From: Sideroxydans lithotrophicus
GTDB lineage: Bacteria > Pseudomonadota > Gammaproteobacteria > Burkholderiales > Gallionellaceae
Length of the DNA stretch: 64,000 bases
NCBI GenBank assembly: GCA_020723185.1
Contig: DYJI01000001.1
Span: 62,001-126,000, forward strand
Reading direction: 5' to 3'
The notes below the pieces were generated by a model. It had not been told where the DNA came from. It made no database searches and worked only from the letters and a program-made list of their open reading frames with translations. Positions within the stretch are counted from its first letter, which is position 1; each line of letters opens with the position of its first letter. Positions 48,166 to 56,960 of this stretch are shown here, piece by piece. A program made the position numbers and the translations under genes.

Positions 48166-48773
48166 TTCACCGCCTCCAGCTCCCAGATCATGTGATGGAT
48201 CCCTTTCCCGGAAATGCGCCGTCCCATATCGCGCACAAAAGTCTCCCAAGGATTGGGCGGCATCTTGCGGAAATTGGTGGGCACAGAACGCTTGGCGATC
48301 AGCACTTTGAACTTGCCGTGAAAGCCATAGATGCTCCCCACCGGGCTTTCGCCGCAAAAATATTCATGCGTTCCGACCGAAATGTAGTTCACATGGGTAG
48401 GGTCGGCAAAAGTTAAAGGAGATGGATATGCCGGCGTCACCGCCAGCAGTCGGCCGCCCGGTTCAAGTACGCGCCAAATCTCGTTCATCAGCTTGATGAA
48501 GGGATAGATCGCCTCGTTCGTGTTGCCAAGACATATCTGCCGGGGCACATGTTCAAGAAAATCGATAGCAGAAACGCTAGAAAAACAATTATCCTCGAAT
48601 GGAATCGGCTCGAATATCAGGTTCGCCTTGCGCATGACGATACCCCTGTTCGCAAGGATCTCCTGCGCATCATCGCGGATATCAATGCCGTACAGAGAAT
48701 CTTTGTTATAGGGGTTTTGCGGGTTCGTGCCGCACCCCAGATCCAGATGTCTAGTCATATCTTGTTTTGCCAT
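48162..48773 (-). CDS. Class I SAM-dependent methyltransferase
   Basis: This is a protein of about 203 residues if started at MAKQDMTRHLDLGCGTNPQ (ATG 48773); MTRHLD at 48758 is an alternative. Motif I is LDLGCGTNP and the acidic motif II is YGIDI, with SAIDFLEHVPR and RVLEPGGRLLAVTPAYP further on. It may methylate a sugar or another envelope component. It overlaps the 3' end of the O-antigen ligase gene by about 23 nt and the following glycosyltransferase by 4 nt, so it sits in a tight minus-strand operon. Confidence 0.83.
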   Translation of the reverse strand: MAKQDMTRHLDLGCGTNPQNPYNKDSLYGIDIRDDAQEILANRGIVMRKANLIFEPIPFEDNCFSSVSAIDFLEHVPRQICLGNTNEAIYPFIKLMNEIWRVLEPGGRLLAVTPAYPSPLTFADPTHVNYISVGTHEYFCGESPVGSIYGFHGKFKVLIAKRSVPTNFRKMPPNPWETFVRDMGRRISGKGIHHMIWELEAVK

Positions 48774-50037
48774 AGATATTACTGTTCGCCGCACCATGAT
48801 GGGTACTGTGGCAAGCTGCCAGCAGTACAGCAACGGTGAATGCATAAAAAGCGGTTGCCATCGTCAAGTTCAAGAATTCCACAGTCAGCCCGAAGATAAC
48901 TATACCGCTTACAAACGTGATGCCCAATATGCCAGTTCTTCTGACCTCCCTTACATTCGATTTCGCGGCTATCCAGAACATTCTGAACGGCACTATGTAG
49001 ATCAACAGGATCGCTACCAAGCCGAATATCCCCATCGCCGCTGTCTTGGACAGCACATCGTTATGAACCTCTCCGCGTCCGAGATTCGCAGCCTCCTGCG
49101 TCAGTTTCCCCGCTTCACTCATCGGCTGCATCTCACGGGCGAATCCGGATGGCCCCACCCCGACCACCGGATGCCGACTGATGATGTCGATGGCCGCCGT
49201 ATACAATTGCCAGCGGATGCCAATCGACGTATCCCGGTTACCAGTCTGGTAATTCTGAATATCACTCACCAGCGCATTCACGCGGTGATTGATAGTGCCG
49301 TTGAACGCATACAGCACTGTCATGCTAGCCAAGGTCAGCGCAACGATGGCTGCCATCGTCTTAATGTGTATCCTCTGCCGGTGGAAATAAAGAATGATAA
49401 TGACGAATGCAGGTATAGCCAGCCAGCCCCCGCGCGAACCAGAGCCAAAGGATGCAGCCACTCCCGCGATAAAGCCCACGAACTTAAACGTCCGTAGCGC
49501 CGCATTGTCCCTCCCGAACCAGTCAACACTGAATAGCGACATGACTCCCAGGATCAAAGCCATATCTCCGAAATGGATCAGATCCAGCGTGCCGATACCT
49601 GCCCTTCCCCACATCTCGCCAGTCAGTAAGAAACCCGCAATGGCCGCAACGGGGAAAGCAAGCTGCAGCGCATGAAACACTCCCGGCTCCATACGTGACA
49701 ACCAGAGGAATATTGGAATGGCCAGCCAATACCGCGCGGCAGCATCATATGATTGTCCGGAATAATGCTGCCAATAGCTCTCGCTGATGAATATCGCGAT
49801 CGTCAGTCCAGACATGGCCCATGCATAGCGTCGAATATCCTTCGTTGAATAAAGTCCCGCCTCGCTCTTTCCGAACGGCCAAGCCAGCAAAGCCGCGAGC
49901 AGCGCAATGATGAACACGCCGTTCATCCCGCCGCGAACCGTCAACATGAGCGAGGGGTAGAACACGATCAGCAGTTCTGCAAGGTTCGTCATCCAAGGCG
50001 AGTACTTCGGCTTTTCAATCATGAGAGAGACACTCAT
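48751..50037 (-). CDS. O-antigen ligase / polymerase (WaaL/Wzy-like) membrane protein
   Basis: The protein of about 428 residues has about 10-12 transmembrane helices and a large periplasmic loop near residues 255-330, including NRDTSIGIRWQLYTAAIDIISRHPVVGVGPSGF, the pattern of the Wzy_C/O-antigen ligase family (conserved R-x-x-x-W and HP-x-x-G-x-G). It would attach or polymerise O-antigen or capsule chains at the outer face of the inner membrane. Starts at 50037 or 50022 are both possible; neither has a clear ribosome site, and both overlap the upstream glycosyltransferase, suggesting coupling. Confidence 0.82.
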   Translation of the reverse strand: MSVSLMIEKPKYSPWMTNLAELLIVFYPSLMLTVRGGMNGVFIIALLAALLAWPFGKSEAGLYSTKDIRRYAWAMSGLTIAIFISESYWQHYSGQSYDAAARYWLAIPIFLWLSRMEPGVFHALQLAFPVAAIAGFLLTGEMWGRAGIGTLDLIHFGDMALILGVMSLFSVDWFGRDNAALRTFKFVGFIAGVAASFGSGSRGGWLAIPAFVIIILYFHRQRIHIKTMAAIVALTLASMTVLYAFNGTINHRVNALVSDIQNYQTGNRDTSIGIRWQLYTAAIDIISRHPVVGVGPSGFAREMQPMSEAGKLTQEAANLGRGEVHNDVLSKTAAMGIFGLVAILLIYIVPFRMFWIAAKSNVREVRRTGILGITFVSGIVIFGLTVEFLNLTMATAFYAFTVAVLLAACHSTHHGAANSNIYGKTRYD

Positions 50038-51058
50038 AGACTGCAATGAACTCCATCGCAACAATATTCCACCCCCGAGTAAATCCCGGCACCGGCTTTA
50101 CTCGCGCAAGTTGCCCCTCGACCGTTGCAACCCATTCCCGCACGGACGCATCCAGCCGCACGACCGCCCCATGATCGACCGTCACCTGTGCAGCCGCGCC
50201 GCACAGATCGGACACCACCACCGGCACCCGCGCCGCCATGGCTTCCGAGATCACCATGCCGTAGGGTTCTGCTTTGGCGGGATGCAGCAGTACATCGATT
50301 TTCTCGAAATGCGTGTTATCCGTGCGCCAGCCGAACAGCCGATAGCCACCTTGCCAGCCTTTGAACAGATGGGCAATCTCCTGTTCTTCCGGTCCGATCA
50401 CCCATAGTTCGATTCTCGGCCGCACCTTGCGCAACTGAGCGACGATCTCCACCGCCAGCGGCAGGCCTTTGCGCTGCCACTCCCGGCCGACGAAGCCGAT
50501 GATGCCGCCGTCAGCCGGTACTTCATGCGGGGTACGCATGACGCCGGGCAACACTCCCGGCACGATAGGTGTCGTGAGTTTGTGCGCGTATTCGGGGTAG
50601 TAGTGCGCCAGTTGCTTGGCGATGATCTCCGAGTTCGGCACGATAGCCTTGGCCACGCGCAGTTCACGGCGTTCCAGCCAGAGCTGCGCCGCGACGCGTA
50701 TGGAGACTTTCTTCCACCAGGGCTTGTCGCGCACCGAGGCGAAAGGCGGTCCGTGGATGGTGGTGACATCGTGCACGCCGATGCGTTCGTTGCTGTGGAT
50801 GAGCCAGCCGGGTTGCGGGTGGGCACGCAACCATGCATGGACGCGGTGGCTGAAGCGCATGTAATAGATCCAGCGCGGGCGGTAACGCATCCTGCCCAAC
50901 TCATGTACCGCGATACCTTGCGGCTTTTCGACCATGCATTGTTCGCAGATCACCTGCACCTCATGGCCCAGCTTGACCAGTTCTTGCGTGGTTTCCCAGA
51001 CGTAACGTTCCATGCCACCCACGGGGCCGTAACGTCTGACGATGTGGATAATTTTCAT
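50015..51058 (-). CDS. Family 4 glycosyltransferase
   Basis: The 347-residue GT-B protein starts MKIIHIVRRYGPVGGMERYVWE, with the N-terminal nucleotide-sugar fold, IGFVGREWQRKGLPLAVEIVAQL in the C-lobe, and LLHPAKAEPYGMVISEAMAARVPVVVSDLCGAA containing the E-x7-E retaining motif. The ATG at 51058 follows GAGGCGG; the longer frame upstream overlaps the divergent methyltransferase start region. It resembles lipopolysaccharide core heptosyl/glucosyltransferases of the RfaG type, but the donor is not determinable. It is first in the minus-strand set GT4-ligase-methyltransferase-GT2. Confidence 0.87.
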   Translation of the reverse strand: MKIIHIVRRYGPVGGMERYVWETTQELVKLGHEVQVICEQCMVEKPQGIAVHELGRMRYRPRWIYYMRFSHRVHAWLRAHPQPGWLIHSNERIGVHDVTTIHGPPFASVRDKPWWKKVSIRVAAQLWLERRELRVAKAIVPNSEIIAKQLAHYYPEYAHKLTTPIVPGVLPGVMRTPHEVPADGGIIGFVGREWQRKGLPLAVEIVAQLRKVRPRIELWVIGPEEQEIAHLFKGWQGGYRLFGWRTDNTHFEKIDVLLHPAKAEPYGMVISEAMAARVPVVVSDLCGAAAQVTVDHGAVVRLDASVREWVATVEGQLARVKPVPGFTRGWNIVAMEFIAVYECLSHD

Positions 51059-51122
51059 GCCGCCTCTGAATTGATGGGGTGTCGTTATAGAATGCGCACG
51101 TGACCCATCCAACCGACTCAAT

Positions 51123-52109
51123 GTGAACAGTATAGCAAGCGAACCCCGCCTTACATGCGACCTGTGCGGCTCCGCAGGGGAGGTGGTGCAATCCGGCATC
51201 CGCGATCCGGATGGCAATCTCGATGGCAGCTGGAGCTTCCGGCGCTGTGCCGATGCGGCGTGCGGCACCTATTGGCTTGACCCCGCCCCGCCGCCGCACG
51301 AGTTGTGGAAGGCCTATGCGACTTATCACACGCACACCCGCAATAGCGCCGGCCGTTTCGGCAAGGCGATGCTCAGCCTCGCCCACCGTTTCATCAAGCT
51401 AGGGCTGCTTCCGCTGTGGATCGCCAATGGCATGAAGCGCGAGGCCGACTATCTGCGCTTCATGACGCTGCGCGATGAATCGGCCGGCAAGCTGCTGGAT
51501 GTCGGTTGCGGCGGCGGACGCTTGCTCAACCGCATGAAGAAACGCGGCTGGCAAGTGGAAGGCACGGATTTCGACGAACAGGCCGCGCAACGCGTCGCGT
51601 CGCGCTACGGCATCAAGACGCATGTCGGCGACCTGCCACAATGCGGGCTGCCCGACGACAGTTTTGATGCGATCGTCATGAGTCAGGCCATCGAACATCT
51701 GTACGACCCTAAAGCCACCTTGCGCGAATGCCTGCGCATCCTCAAGCCGGGCGGCCTGCTGGTGATGACCACCCCCAATGCGCACAGCATCGGCGCCGCC
51801 GAGTTCGGCGCCAGTTGGCGCGGCTGGGAAGCACCACGGCATTTGCACTTGTTCACGGTCGATGCTTTGCGCAACCTGACGCAACAAGCCGGCTTCGAGA
51901 TCGCCGAAGCCACCACTTACTCTGCAGGCTCCGCCGTGGTGTATCGCGTCAGCCGCGAGATACAACAGGGCCGCGTTGCCTCCTGGCTGGACCAACTAAC
52001 GGCGCTGGCCTGGAGCTATCGCAAGGAACTGCATGAGTTCCGCGCGCAACGACACGAGCCGCTGACCGGGCAGAACGTGCTGATCCGCGCCCGTAAACCG
52101 AGCCACTGA
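51123..52109 (+). CDS. SAM-dependent methyltransferase with N-terminal zinc-ribbon-like region
   Basis: The 328-residue protein begins at a GTG (51123; the ATG two bases upstream runs straight into a stop). Residues 10-50 hold Cys pairs (CDLCGSAGE, then CADAACG) resembling the zinc-binding head of the C-methyltransferase family. The SAM motif is KLLDVGCGGGRLLNRMKKRG, followed by DDSFDAIVMSQAIEHL and LKPGGLLVMTTPN. It is divergent from the GT4 gene at 50015 and 11 nt before a glycosyltransferase, so it probably modifies a sugar in the surface glycan. Confidence 0.87.
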   Translation: MNSIASEPRLTCDLCGSAGEVVQSGIRDPDGNLDGSWSFRRCADAACGTYWLDPAPPPHELWKAYATYHTHTRNSAGRFGKAMLSLAHRFIKLGLLPLWIANGMKREADYLRFMTLRDESAGKLLDVGCGGGRLLNRMKKRGWQVEGTDFDEQAAQRVASRYGIKTHVGDLPQCGLPDDSFDAIVMSQAIEHLYDPKATLRECLRILKPGGLLVMTTPNAHSIGAAEFGASWRGWEAPRHLHLFTVDALRNLTQQAGFEIAEATTYSAGSAVVYRVSREIQQGRVASWLDQLTALAWSYRKELHEFRAQRHEPLTGQNVLIRARKPSH

Positions 52110-52120
52110 CAGGAGCGAAC

Positions 52121-52960
52121 ATGTTCTCCATCCTCATCCCGACCTGGAACAATCTGGCACTGCTGCAACTATGTGTACGCAGCATCCGCGACAATTCCGC
52201 CTTCCCGCACCAGATCATCGTGCATGTGAATGACGGCAGCGACGGCACGCTGGACTGGGTGCGCAAACAGGGGCTGACGCATACCGCGTCGCCGGACAAC
52301 ATCGGCATCTGCCTGGCGGTGAACGAGGCGGCGATGCATGCCACGCATGACTACATCCTGTATCTGAACGACGACATGTATTGCTGCCCCGGCTGGGATA
52401 CGGCGCTGGTGGACAAGCTCAAGCAACTGGATACCGACCTGTTCATGCTGTCCGGCACCATGATCGAGCCGCGCGAGACGAACAACCCCTGCGTGGTGGT
52501 GGGCGACTACGGCACCGAGGCGCACACGTTCGACGAGGCGCGCCTGCTGGCCGACCTGCCGAACCTGCACAAGGCGGACTGGCTGGGCGCGACCTGGCCG
52601 CCCACGCTGGTGAGCAAACGCTGGTGGTTCAAGGTGGGCGGTTACAGCAGCGAGTTCTCGCCCGGCATGAGCAGCGACAACGATTTCTCGATGAAGCTGT
52701 GGCACGCAGGCTGCCGCGTGTTCCTCGGCGTGGGCGCTTCCTTTGTGTATCACTTCCAGTGCAAGTCCACCGGCAAAGTGAAGAAGAACGACGGCGGACG
52801 CCAGTTCCTGATGAAGTGGGGCATGCGCCAGTCGGTGTTCGACCGATATTTCTTGCGCCGCGGTCAAGCAGCAGAGGAACTGAAACTGGAGGATCCGGAA
52901 AACACTCTAGAGCTGCGCTGGCAACTGTTGCGCAGCAGGTTGAAACGGGCATTGGGTTAG
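52121..52960 (+). CDS. Family 2 glycosyltransferase, paralogue of the one at 47251
   Basis: The 279-residue GT-A protein starts MFSILIPTWNNLALLQLCV, with HVNDGSDGTLDW, LYLNDDMYCCPGWDTALV and FSPGMSSDNDFSMKLWHAGC. It aligns block by block with the minus-strand protein at 47251-48165, clear paralogy over most of the length. It follows the methyltransferase gene by 11 nt. Together the two form a module that mirrors the methyltransferase-GT2 pair on the other strand. The sugar specificity is unknown. Confidence 0.88.
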   Translation: MFSILIPTWNNLALLQLCVRSIRDNSAFPHQIIVHVNDGSDGTLDWVRKQGLTHTASPDNIGICLAVNEAAMHATHDYILYLNDDMYCCPGWDTALVDKLKQLDTDLFMLSGTMIEPRETNNPCVVVGDYGTEAHTFDEARLLADLPNLHKADWLGATWPPTLVSKRWWFKVGGYSSEFSPGMSSDNDFSMKLWHAGCRVFLGVGASFVYHFQCKSTGKVKKNDGGRQFLMKWGMRQSVFDRYFLRRGQAAEELKLEDPENTLELRWQLLRSRLKRALG

Positions 52961-52966
52961 CCTCTT

Positions 52967-52988
52967 CATTCCCGCCTGCGCGGGAATG
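52967..52988. repeat. REP-like extragenic palindrome
   Basis: CATTCCCGC and GCGGGAATG form a 9-bp inverted repeat around a 4-base spacer, in the 42-nt gap between two convergent glycosyltransferase genes. The sequence matches the widespread 'GGGAATGAC/GTCATTCCC' family of extragenic palindromes in Proteobacteria. It may act as a bidirectional transcript end, although no T-run follows. Confidence 0.7.
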
Positions 52989-53002
52989 ACAGAACAACCG
53001 GC

Positions 53003-53749
53003 TTATCGTTGCGAATTCAGCGCAGCCAGTTTGCGGTATTTGAGCCAAGTGGTACGCGCATTCATCATGGCGATGCCCCAGCCTGCGCGCCCATCCAGCA
53101 TCCCCAGACGGATCACCCAGGTACGTACGAATGCCCACACTGCACTAAGTGCGGCGCGCAGAAAAGTGGTGCGCTTGCCTGCAGCTTGCATCTGCTGCGC
53201 GGCGGCATCCGAGTAATGCGCCACTTTGCGTTCCACATCCGCACGATTCAGATAACTGTAGTGCAACAACGGTGATTTCAGCTTTGCGCTGCGCCCCTGC
53301 AGTTGCACACTCTCGTGCACCAGACTGTCGGAGAACCTGCCCTTGCCGCGCCGGAACAGGCGCAGCACATAGTCCGGATACCAGCCGCTGTGATGGATGA
53401 AGCTGCCGCAGAATTGCGACAGACGCGGGCAATAATAACCCTCCGCCTCACCCTCTCGCATGGCTTGTTCGAGTTCAGTGCGCAGTTCCGGTGTGACGCG
53501 TTCGTCCGCATCGATGGAGAAGACCCAGTCGCCGGTTGCATAACCGAGCGCGCGGTTCTTCTGCGGACCGAAGCCGCGCCAGTCGTGTTCATAGACATGC
53601 GCACCCATACTGCGCGCGATGGCAACGGTGTCGTCGCTGCTGCCAGAATCAACCACAATACGCTCGTCCGCCCAAGCCACCGATTCCAGGCAGGCGCGGA
53701 TATTGGCGGCTTCGTTCTTGGTTATGAGGATGACTGAGAGTGTAGCCAC
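53003..53749 (-). CDS. Family 2 glycosyltransferase, WaaE/KdtX-like
   Basis: The 248-residue protein starts MATLSVILITKNEAANIRACLESV, with IVVDSGSSDDTVAIARSMGAHVYEHDWRGFGPQKNRAL and SIDADERVTPEL, the metal-binding DxD. This N-terminal order matches the LPS-core glucosyltransferase group WaaE/KdtX. The C-terminal ~80 residues are helical and membrane-associated in appearance (TTFLRAALSAVWAFVRTWVIRLGMLDG). It starts directly after the 4,6-dehydratase gene stop with no spacer. The acceptor may be the lipid A-core, but this is inferred. Confidence 0.87.
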   Translation of the reverse strand: MATLSVILITKNEAANIRACLESVAWADERIVVDSGSSDDTVAIARSMGAHVYEHDWRGFGPQKNRALGYATGDWVFSIDADERVTPELRTELEQAMREGEAEGYYCPRLSQFCGSFIHHSGWYPDYVLRLFRRGKGRFSDSLVHESVQLQGRSAKLKSPLLHYSYLNRADVERKVAHYSDAAAQQMQAAGKRTTFLRAALSAVWAFVRTWVIRLGMLDGRAGWGIAMMNARTTWLKYRKLAALNSQR

Positions 53750-55585
53750 TCAATGCCCATTGGATGTGGGCGCATATTCAGGCACCCATTGCCGCATTTT
53801 CTGGCGCACCTCCTCGTCGGAAGCCTGCACATCCGAGAAAATCCAGGCTTTCAGTTGCTCCAATGCCTCCTCGTCAGCCGAACGTACACGCGCGATACGC
53901 AACTTCGGATGGGGTGTCGGCAAAGTCTGTTCATTGTCGGCCAGAACCTCTTCGTAGAGTTTCTCGCCCGGACGCAGCCCGGTGAATTCGATACGGATAT
54001 CATCCTCATTCAAGCCGGACAGCCGAATCAGGTCCTTGGCCAGATCGACGATCTTGACCGGCTCTCCCATATCCAGCACGAAGATCTCCCCGCCCTGCCC
54101 CATGTAACCCGCCTGCATCACCAACTGCGCCGCTTCGGGAATGGACATGAAGAAACGATTGATCTCGGGATGCGTGACCGTGATCGGCCCGCCTTTGGCG
54201 ATCTGTTCGCGGAATTTAGGGATCACGCTTCCGTTGCTGCCCAGCACATTGCCAAAGCGCACGATGACGAAACGCATGCCTGCCCGCTTTGCCAGTCCCT
54301 GACACACGATCTCGGCCATGCGCTTGGTCGCCCCCATCACGTTAGTCGGGTTCACCGCTTTGTCTGTCGAGATCAACACAAATTTGTCCGCGCCATGGTT
54401 TTGCGCGCAAGTCGCCACCTGCCAAGTTCCAAGTACGTTATTGCGCACTGCCTGCCATGCATTATGTTTCTCCATCAACGGCACATGTTTATAAGCGGCC
54501 GCATGGAACACCACGCTCGGCTTGCATTGGGCAAATACCTGATCGACCCGCAACGCATCACGGACATCTCCGGCAAGATATTCAATATCCAAATACGGGA
54601 ATTTGCATCGCAGTTCCTGCTCGATGTTGTACAGTGCGAATTCGCTTGACTCGAACAGCACCAACTTGCCGGGCGCAAAACGTGCGACCTGACGGCACAA
54701 CTCGGAACCGATGGAGCCGCCCGCGCCCGTGATCAACACCACTTTACCCGTGAGCTGTTGATGCAAACCGGCATCGTCCAATTGCACCGGATCGCGCCCC
54801 AGCAAATCATCCAGCTCGATCTCGCGCAACTGGGAGACCGAGACGCGACCGCTGAGCAGATCATCGAAGGCCGGCACGGTCAGCGCCTTGACGCCTATTT
54901 GATTGGCCAGGTCGATCACATGTTTGCGCTGCTGATGCGATGCGGAAGGCATCGCCACGATGATCTGGCAAACCTGCAACTTCTTCGTCCAGCGCGCAAG
55001 ATCGTCCACGCCACCCAAAACCTTAATGCCGTTCAACGTCTTGCCATGCTTTGACTTATCGTCATCCAGAAAGCCCACCGGATGCCAGTCCCGGCTGCCC
55101 TCCAATTCCCTGACCAACCCCACGCCCGCCCTGCCGGCACCCATGATCACAACCGGCTCTCCACGCAGATGGAAATTACCGTAGAGCAGATTCTCTTTCC
55201 ACAAGCGGTATAACAAACGGTTTCCACCCATGATCACCAGCAACAAGAGCGGATAGATGATCAAGATCGAGCGCGGAATCACTACATCGATGCGGAAAAG
55301 ACTATGCGCCAGCGGGATCAATGCCGAAGCAACAAGGATCGCCAGCAGGATGCGGCGAAGATCGGCGATGCTGGCATAACGCCAGATGCCGCGGTACAGA
55401 CCAAAACTCCCGAAGACAGCCGCCTGCAATGGGATGACCCAAATCAGAGTGCGCCACATCTCATCACTGAACGACTGCGGCATCTCAAAGTTGAAACGCA
55501 GCAGATAGGCGAACCACCAAGCAAACGTGGCCGCGGCCACGTCATGGAAGACTGCAATGCCTGTGTTGATACGCGACCTGATCAT
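53750..55585 (-). CDS. Membrane UDP-N-acetylglucosamine 4,6-dehydratase (WbpM/PglF type)
   Basis: The 611-residue protein has four N-terminal transmembrane helices, a first Rossmann region (VVIMGAGRAGVGLVREL) and a second, catalytic short-chain dehydrogenase region with ITGAGGSIGSELCRQ, STDKAVNPTNVMGATKR (Met in place of the usual Tyr of YxxxK, as in the WbpM class) and RFGNVLGSNGSVIP. It converts UDP-GlcNAc to the 4-keto-6-deoxy sugar used for QuiNAc, FucNAc or bacillosamine. Its start overlaps the initiating transferase gene by 4 nt. A matching 4-reductase gene nearby is a pseudogene. Confidence 0.92.
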   Translation of the reverse strand: MIRSRINTGIAVFHDVAAATFAWWFAYLLRFNFEMPQSFSDEMWRTLIWVIPLQAAVFGSFGLYRGIWRYASIADLRRILLAILVASALIPLAHSLFRIDVVIPRSILIIYPLLLLVIMGGNRLLYRLWKENLLYGNFHLRGEPVVIMGAGRAGVGLVRELEGSRDWHPVGFLDDDKSKHGKTLNGIKVLGGVDDLARWTKKLQVCQIIVAMPSASHQQRKHVIDLANQIGVKALTVPAFDDLLSGRVSVSQLREIELDDLLGRDPVQLDDAGLHQQLTGKVVLITGAGGSIGSELCRQVARFAPGKLVLFESSEFALYNIEQELRCKFPYLDIEYLAGDVRDALRVDQVFAQCKPSVVFHAAAYKHVPLMEKHNAWQAVRNNVLGTWQVATCAQNHGADKFVLISTDKAVNPTNVMGATKRMAEIVCQGLAKRAGMRFVIVRFGNVLGSNGSVIPKFREQIAKGGPITVTHPEINRFFMSIPEAAQLVMQAGYMGQGGEIFVLDMGEPVKIVDLAKDLIRLSGLNEDDIRIEFTGLRPGEKLYEEVLADNEQTLPTPHPKLRIARVRSADEEALEQLKAWIFSDVQASDEEVRQKMRQWVPEYAPTSNGH

Positions 55586-56559
55586 TTCCGCTCCCGATTA
55601 TTGAACTGTATCCAGTTGCGATCCAGAACCGTCATGACGACGGCATAAATCCCCGCCCAAATCAGCAGCAGCAACCAGGGAAGGGTCTGCTCCCGACACA
55701 GCAAGGCCGACGCAGCCACCGAAGCCATCAGGGCATACTCGGCCAATGCAAGCTTGCGGTGGCCCCACCCCATCTGGATAGCCCGCTGATAATAGTGTTC
55801 GCGATGGGCCTCGGTTATTTTCGCACCGCGCAGAGCACGCCTGATCAGCGTAACACTCGCATCAACGATGAACGGTGAAAACACCAACAACGGAAACCAC
55901 ATAGGCCAGCATCCCTGCTGCCAGCCCCACAAACCCATAGCGGCAACCAAAAAACCCAGCGGGATGGAGCCGGCATCTCCCATGAAGATTTTGGCCGAAG
56001 GAAAATTGAAGTAAAGGAAAGCTAGCGCTGCAGCACTGATCGCGAAGTTCATCATCGCAAATGGTTCGTTATTCGCCAGCAGCGCTGCGATACCGTAGCT
56101 GGAGAATCCAAACAGTGCCATGCCGCCCGCCAGACCGTTCGAGCCATCCATGAAATTGTAGAGATTGGTCAACCATGCAGTGAACAATAGCACCGCCAAT
56201 GCCACCAGCGTGCCTTCCCGTTCAAACAGGCCGAGTCCCGCGACCAGAATAGCCGCCGCAACAAGTTGCACCAGCAAACGCAGTCGCACCGGCAAATTGC
56301 GGATGTCGTCGAGCAATGAGACTGCGATCAAGCCCAGCAGCGGCAACAGCAACCACCAAGACAACAGCGAGTTCAATATCATCCAACTGCCGAGCACGCC
56401 GGCCATCAATCCCACGCCGCCGATGCGCGGGGTGGGTGCCGTATGCAAAGAACGTTCGTTAGGGATGTCCTGAAACTTCTTGCCAAATCTGCTGGAGAGG
56501 ATTGCCGCAATTGATGCCAAAGTCACCAGAAAAGCAACAAGAGGAGAATAGTGAATCAT
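55582..56559 (-). CDS. Initiating sugar-phosphate transferase (WbpL/WecA/MraY family)
   Basis: The 325-residue polytopic protein has about 11 hydrophobic helices. It carries the family motifs VSLLDDIRNLP (Asp pair), NLYNFMDGSNGLAGG and FLYFNFPSAKIFMGDAGSIPLGF, and the cytoplasmic HREHYYQRAIQMGWGHRKLAL histidine segment. It transfers an HexNAc-1-phosphate from UDP to undecaprenyl phosphate and so starts repeat-unit synthesis. The WbpL subgroup uses D-FucNAc or QuiNAc donors. The start ATG 56559 overlaps the end of the reductase pseudogene (ATGA), showing that an intact reductase once was coupled to it. Confidence 0.9.
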   Translation of the reverse strand: MIHYSPLVAFLVTLASIAAILSSRFGKKFQDIPNERSLHTAPTPRIGGVGLMAGVLGSWMILNSLLSWWLLLPLLGLIAVSLLDDIRNLPVRLRLLVQLVAAAILVAGLGLFEREGTLVALAVLLFTAWLTNLYNFMDGSNGLAGGMALFGFSSYGIAALLANNEPFAMMNFAISAAALAFLYFNFPSAKIFMGDAGSIPLGFLVAAMGLWGWQQGCWPMWFPLLVFSPFIVDASVTLIRRALRGAKITEAHREHYYQRAIQMGWGHRKLALAEYALMASVAASALLCREQTLPWLLLLIWAGIYAVVMTVLDRNWIQFNNRERK

Positions 56560-56935
56560 AGATGGGCATTTCGATACCACTCCGCCGTCGCTTGCAACCC
56601 CTGCTGCAAGGTATAGGGCGGTGCACAGTTCAGTTCGCGAAGGATTTTACCACTAACGACCTGTAACGAATCGATCAACCGCTGGACTTTGGTGGATATT
56701 CCAGGCAGCGCTACAGCCCATTTCAACCATGCAAGAGGACTGGGAATCAAACGATCCGCCCCCCCAATCCGATGCAACTGACCCCGAATAGTGATGTCCT
56801 TGCCAGCGCGCTCTATATAGCTAGCCGCGGGAGCATGCAGCGCACAGGCAAGCCGTCCATCACAAATATTGCGGACACCCTCCGGCGCGCACCGCAGAAA
56901 AAGCCGCTGACACCCGTCACCCGCATGAAAGTCAT
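56556..56935 (-). pseudogene. Remnant of an NAD-dependent epimerase/4-reductase (WbpV/WbpK-like)
   Basis: The C-terminal end is clear: GGADRLIPSPLAWLKWAVALPG followed by VQRLIDSLQVVSGKILREL and APPYTLQQGLQATAEWYRN matches the last ~75 residues of NAD-dependent sugar epimerase/reductases. Upstream the frame has no proper start. In another frame, from about 56935, a degraded N-terminal dinucleotide motif can be read (TGVSGFFCG, then DGLPVRC). About 200 middle residues of a ~320-residue protein are missing and the frames differ, so the gene carries an internal deletion plus frameshift. The C-terminal match is solid; the N-terminal part is tentative. Confidence 0.72.
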
Positions 56936-56960
56936 CGCATTTCGTGCGACCCAGGAACGC

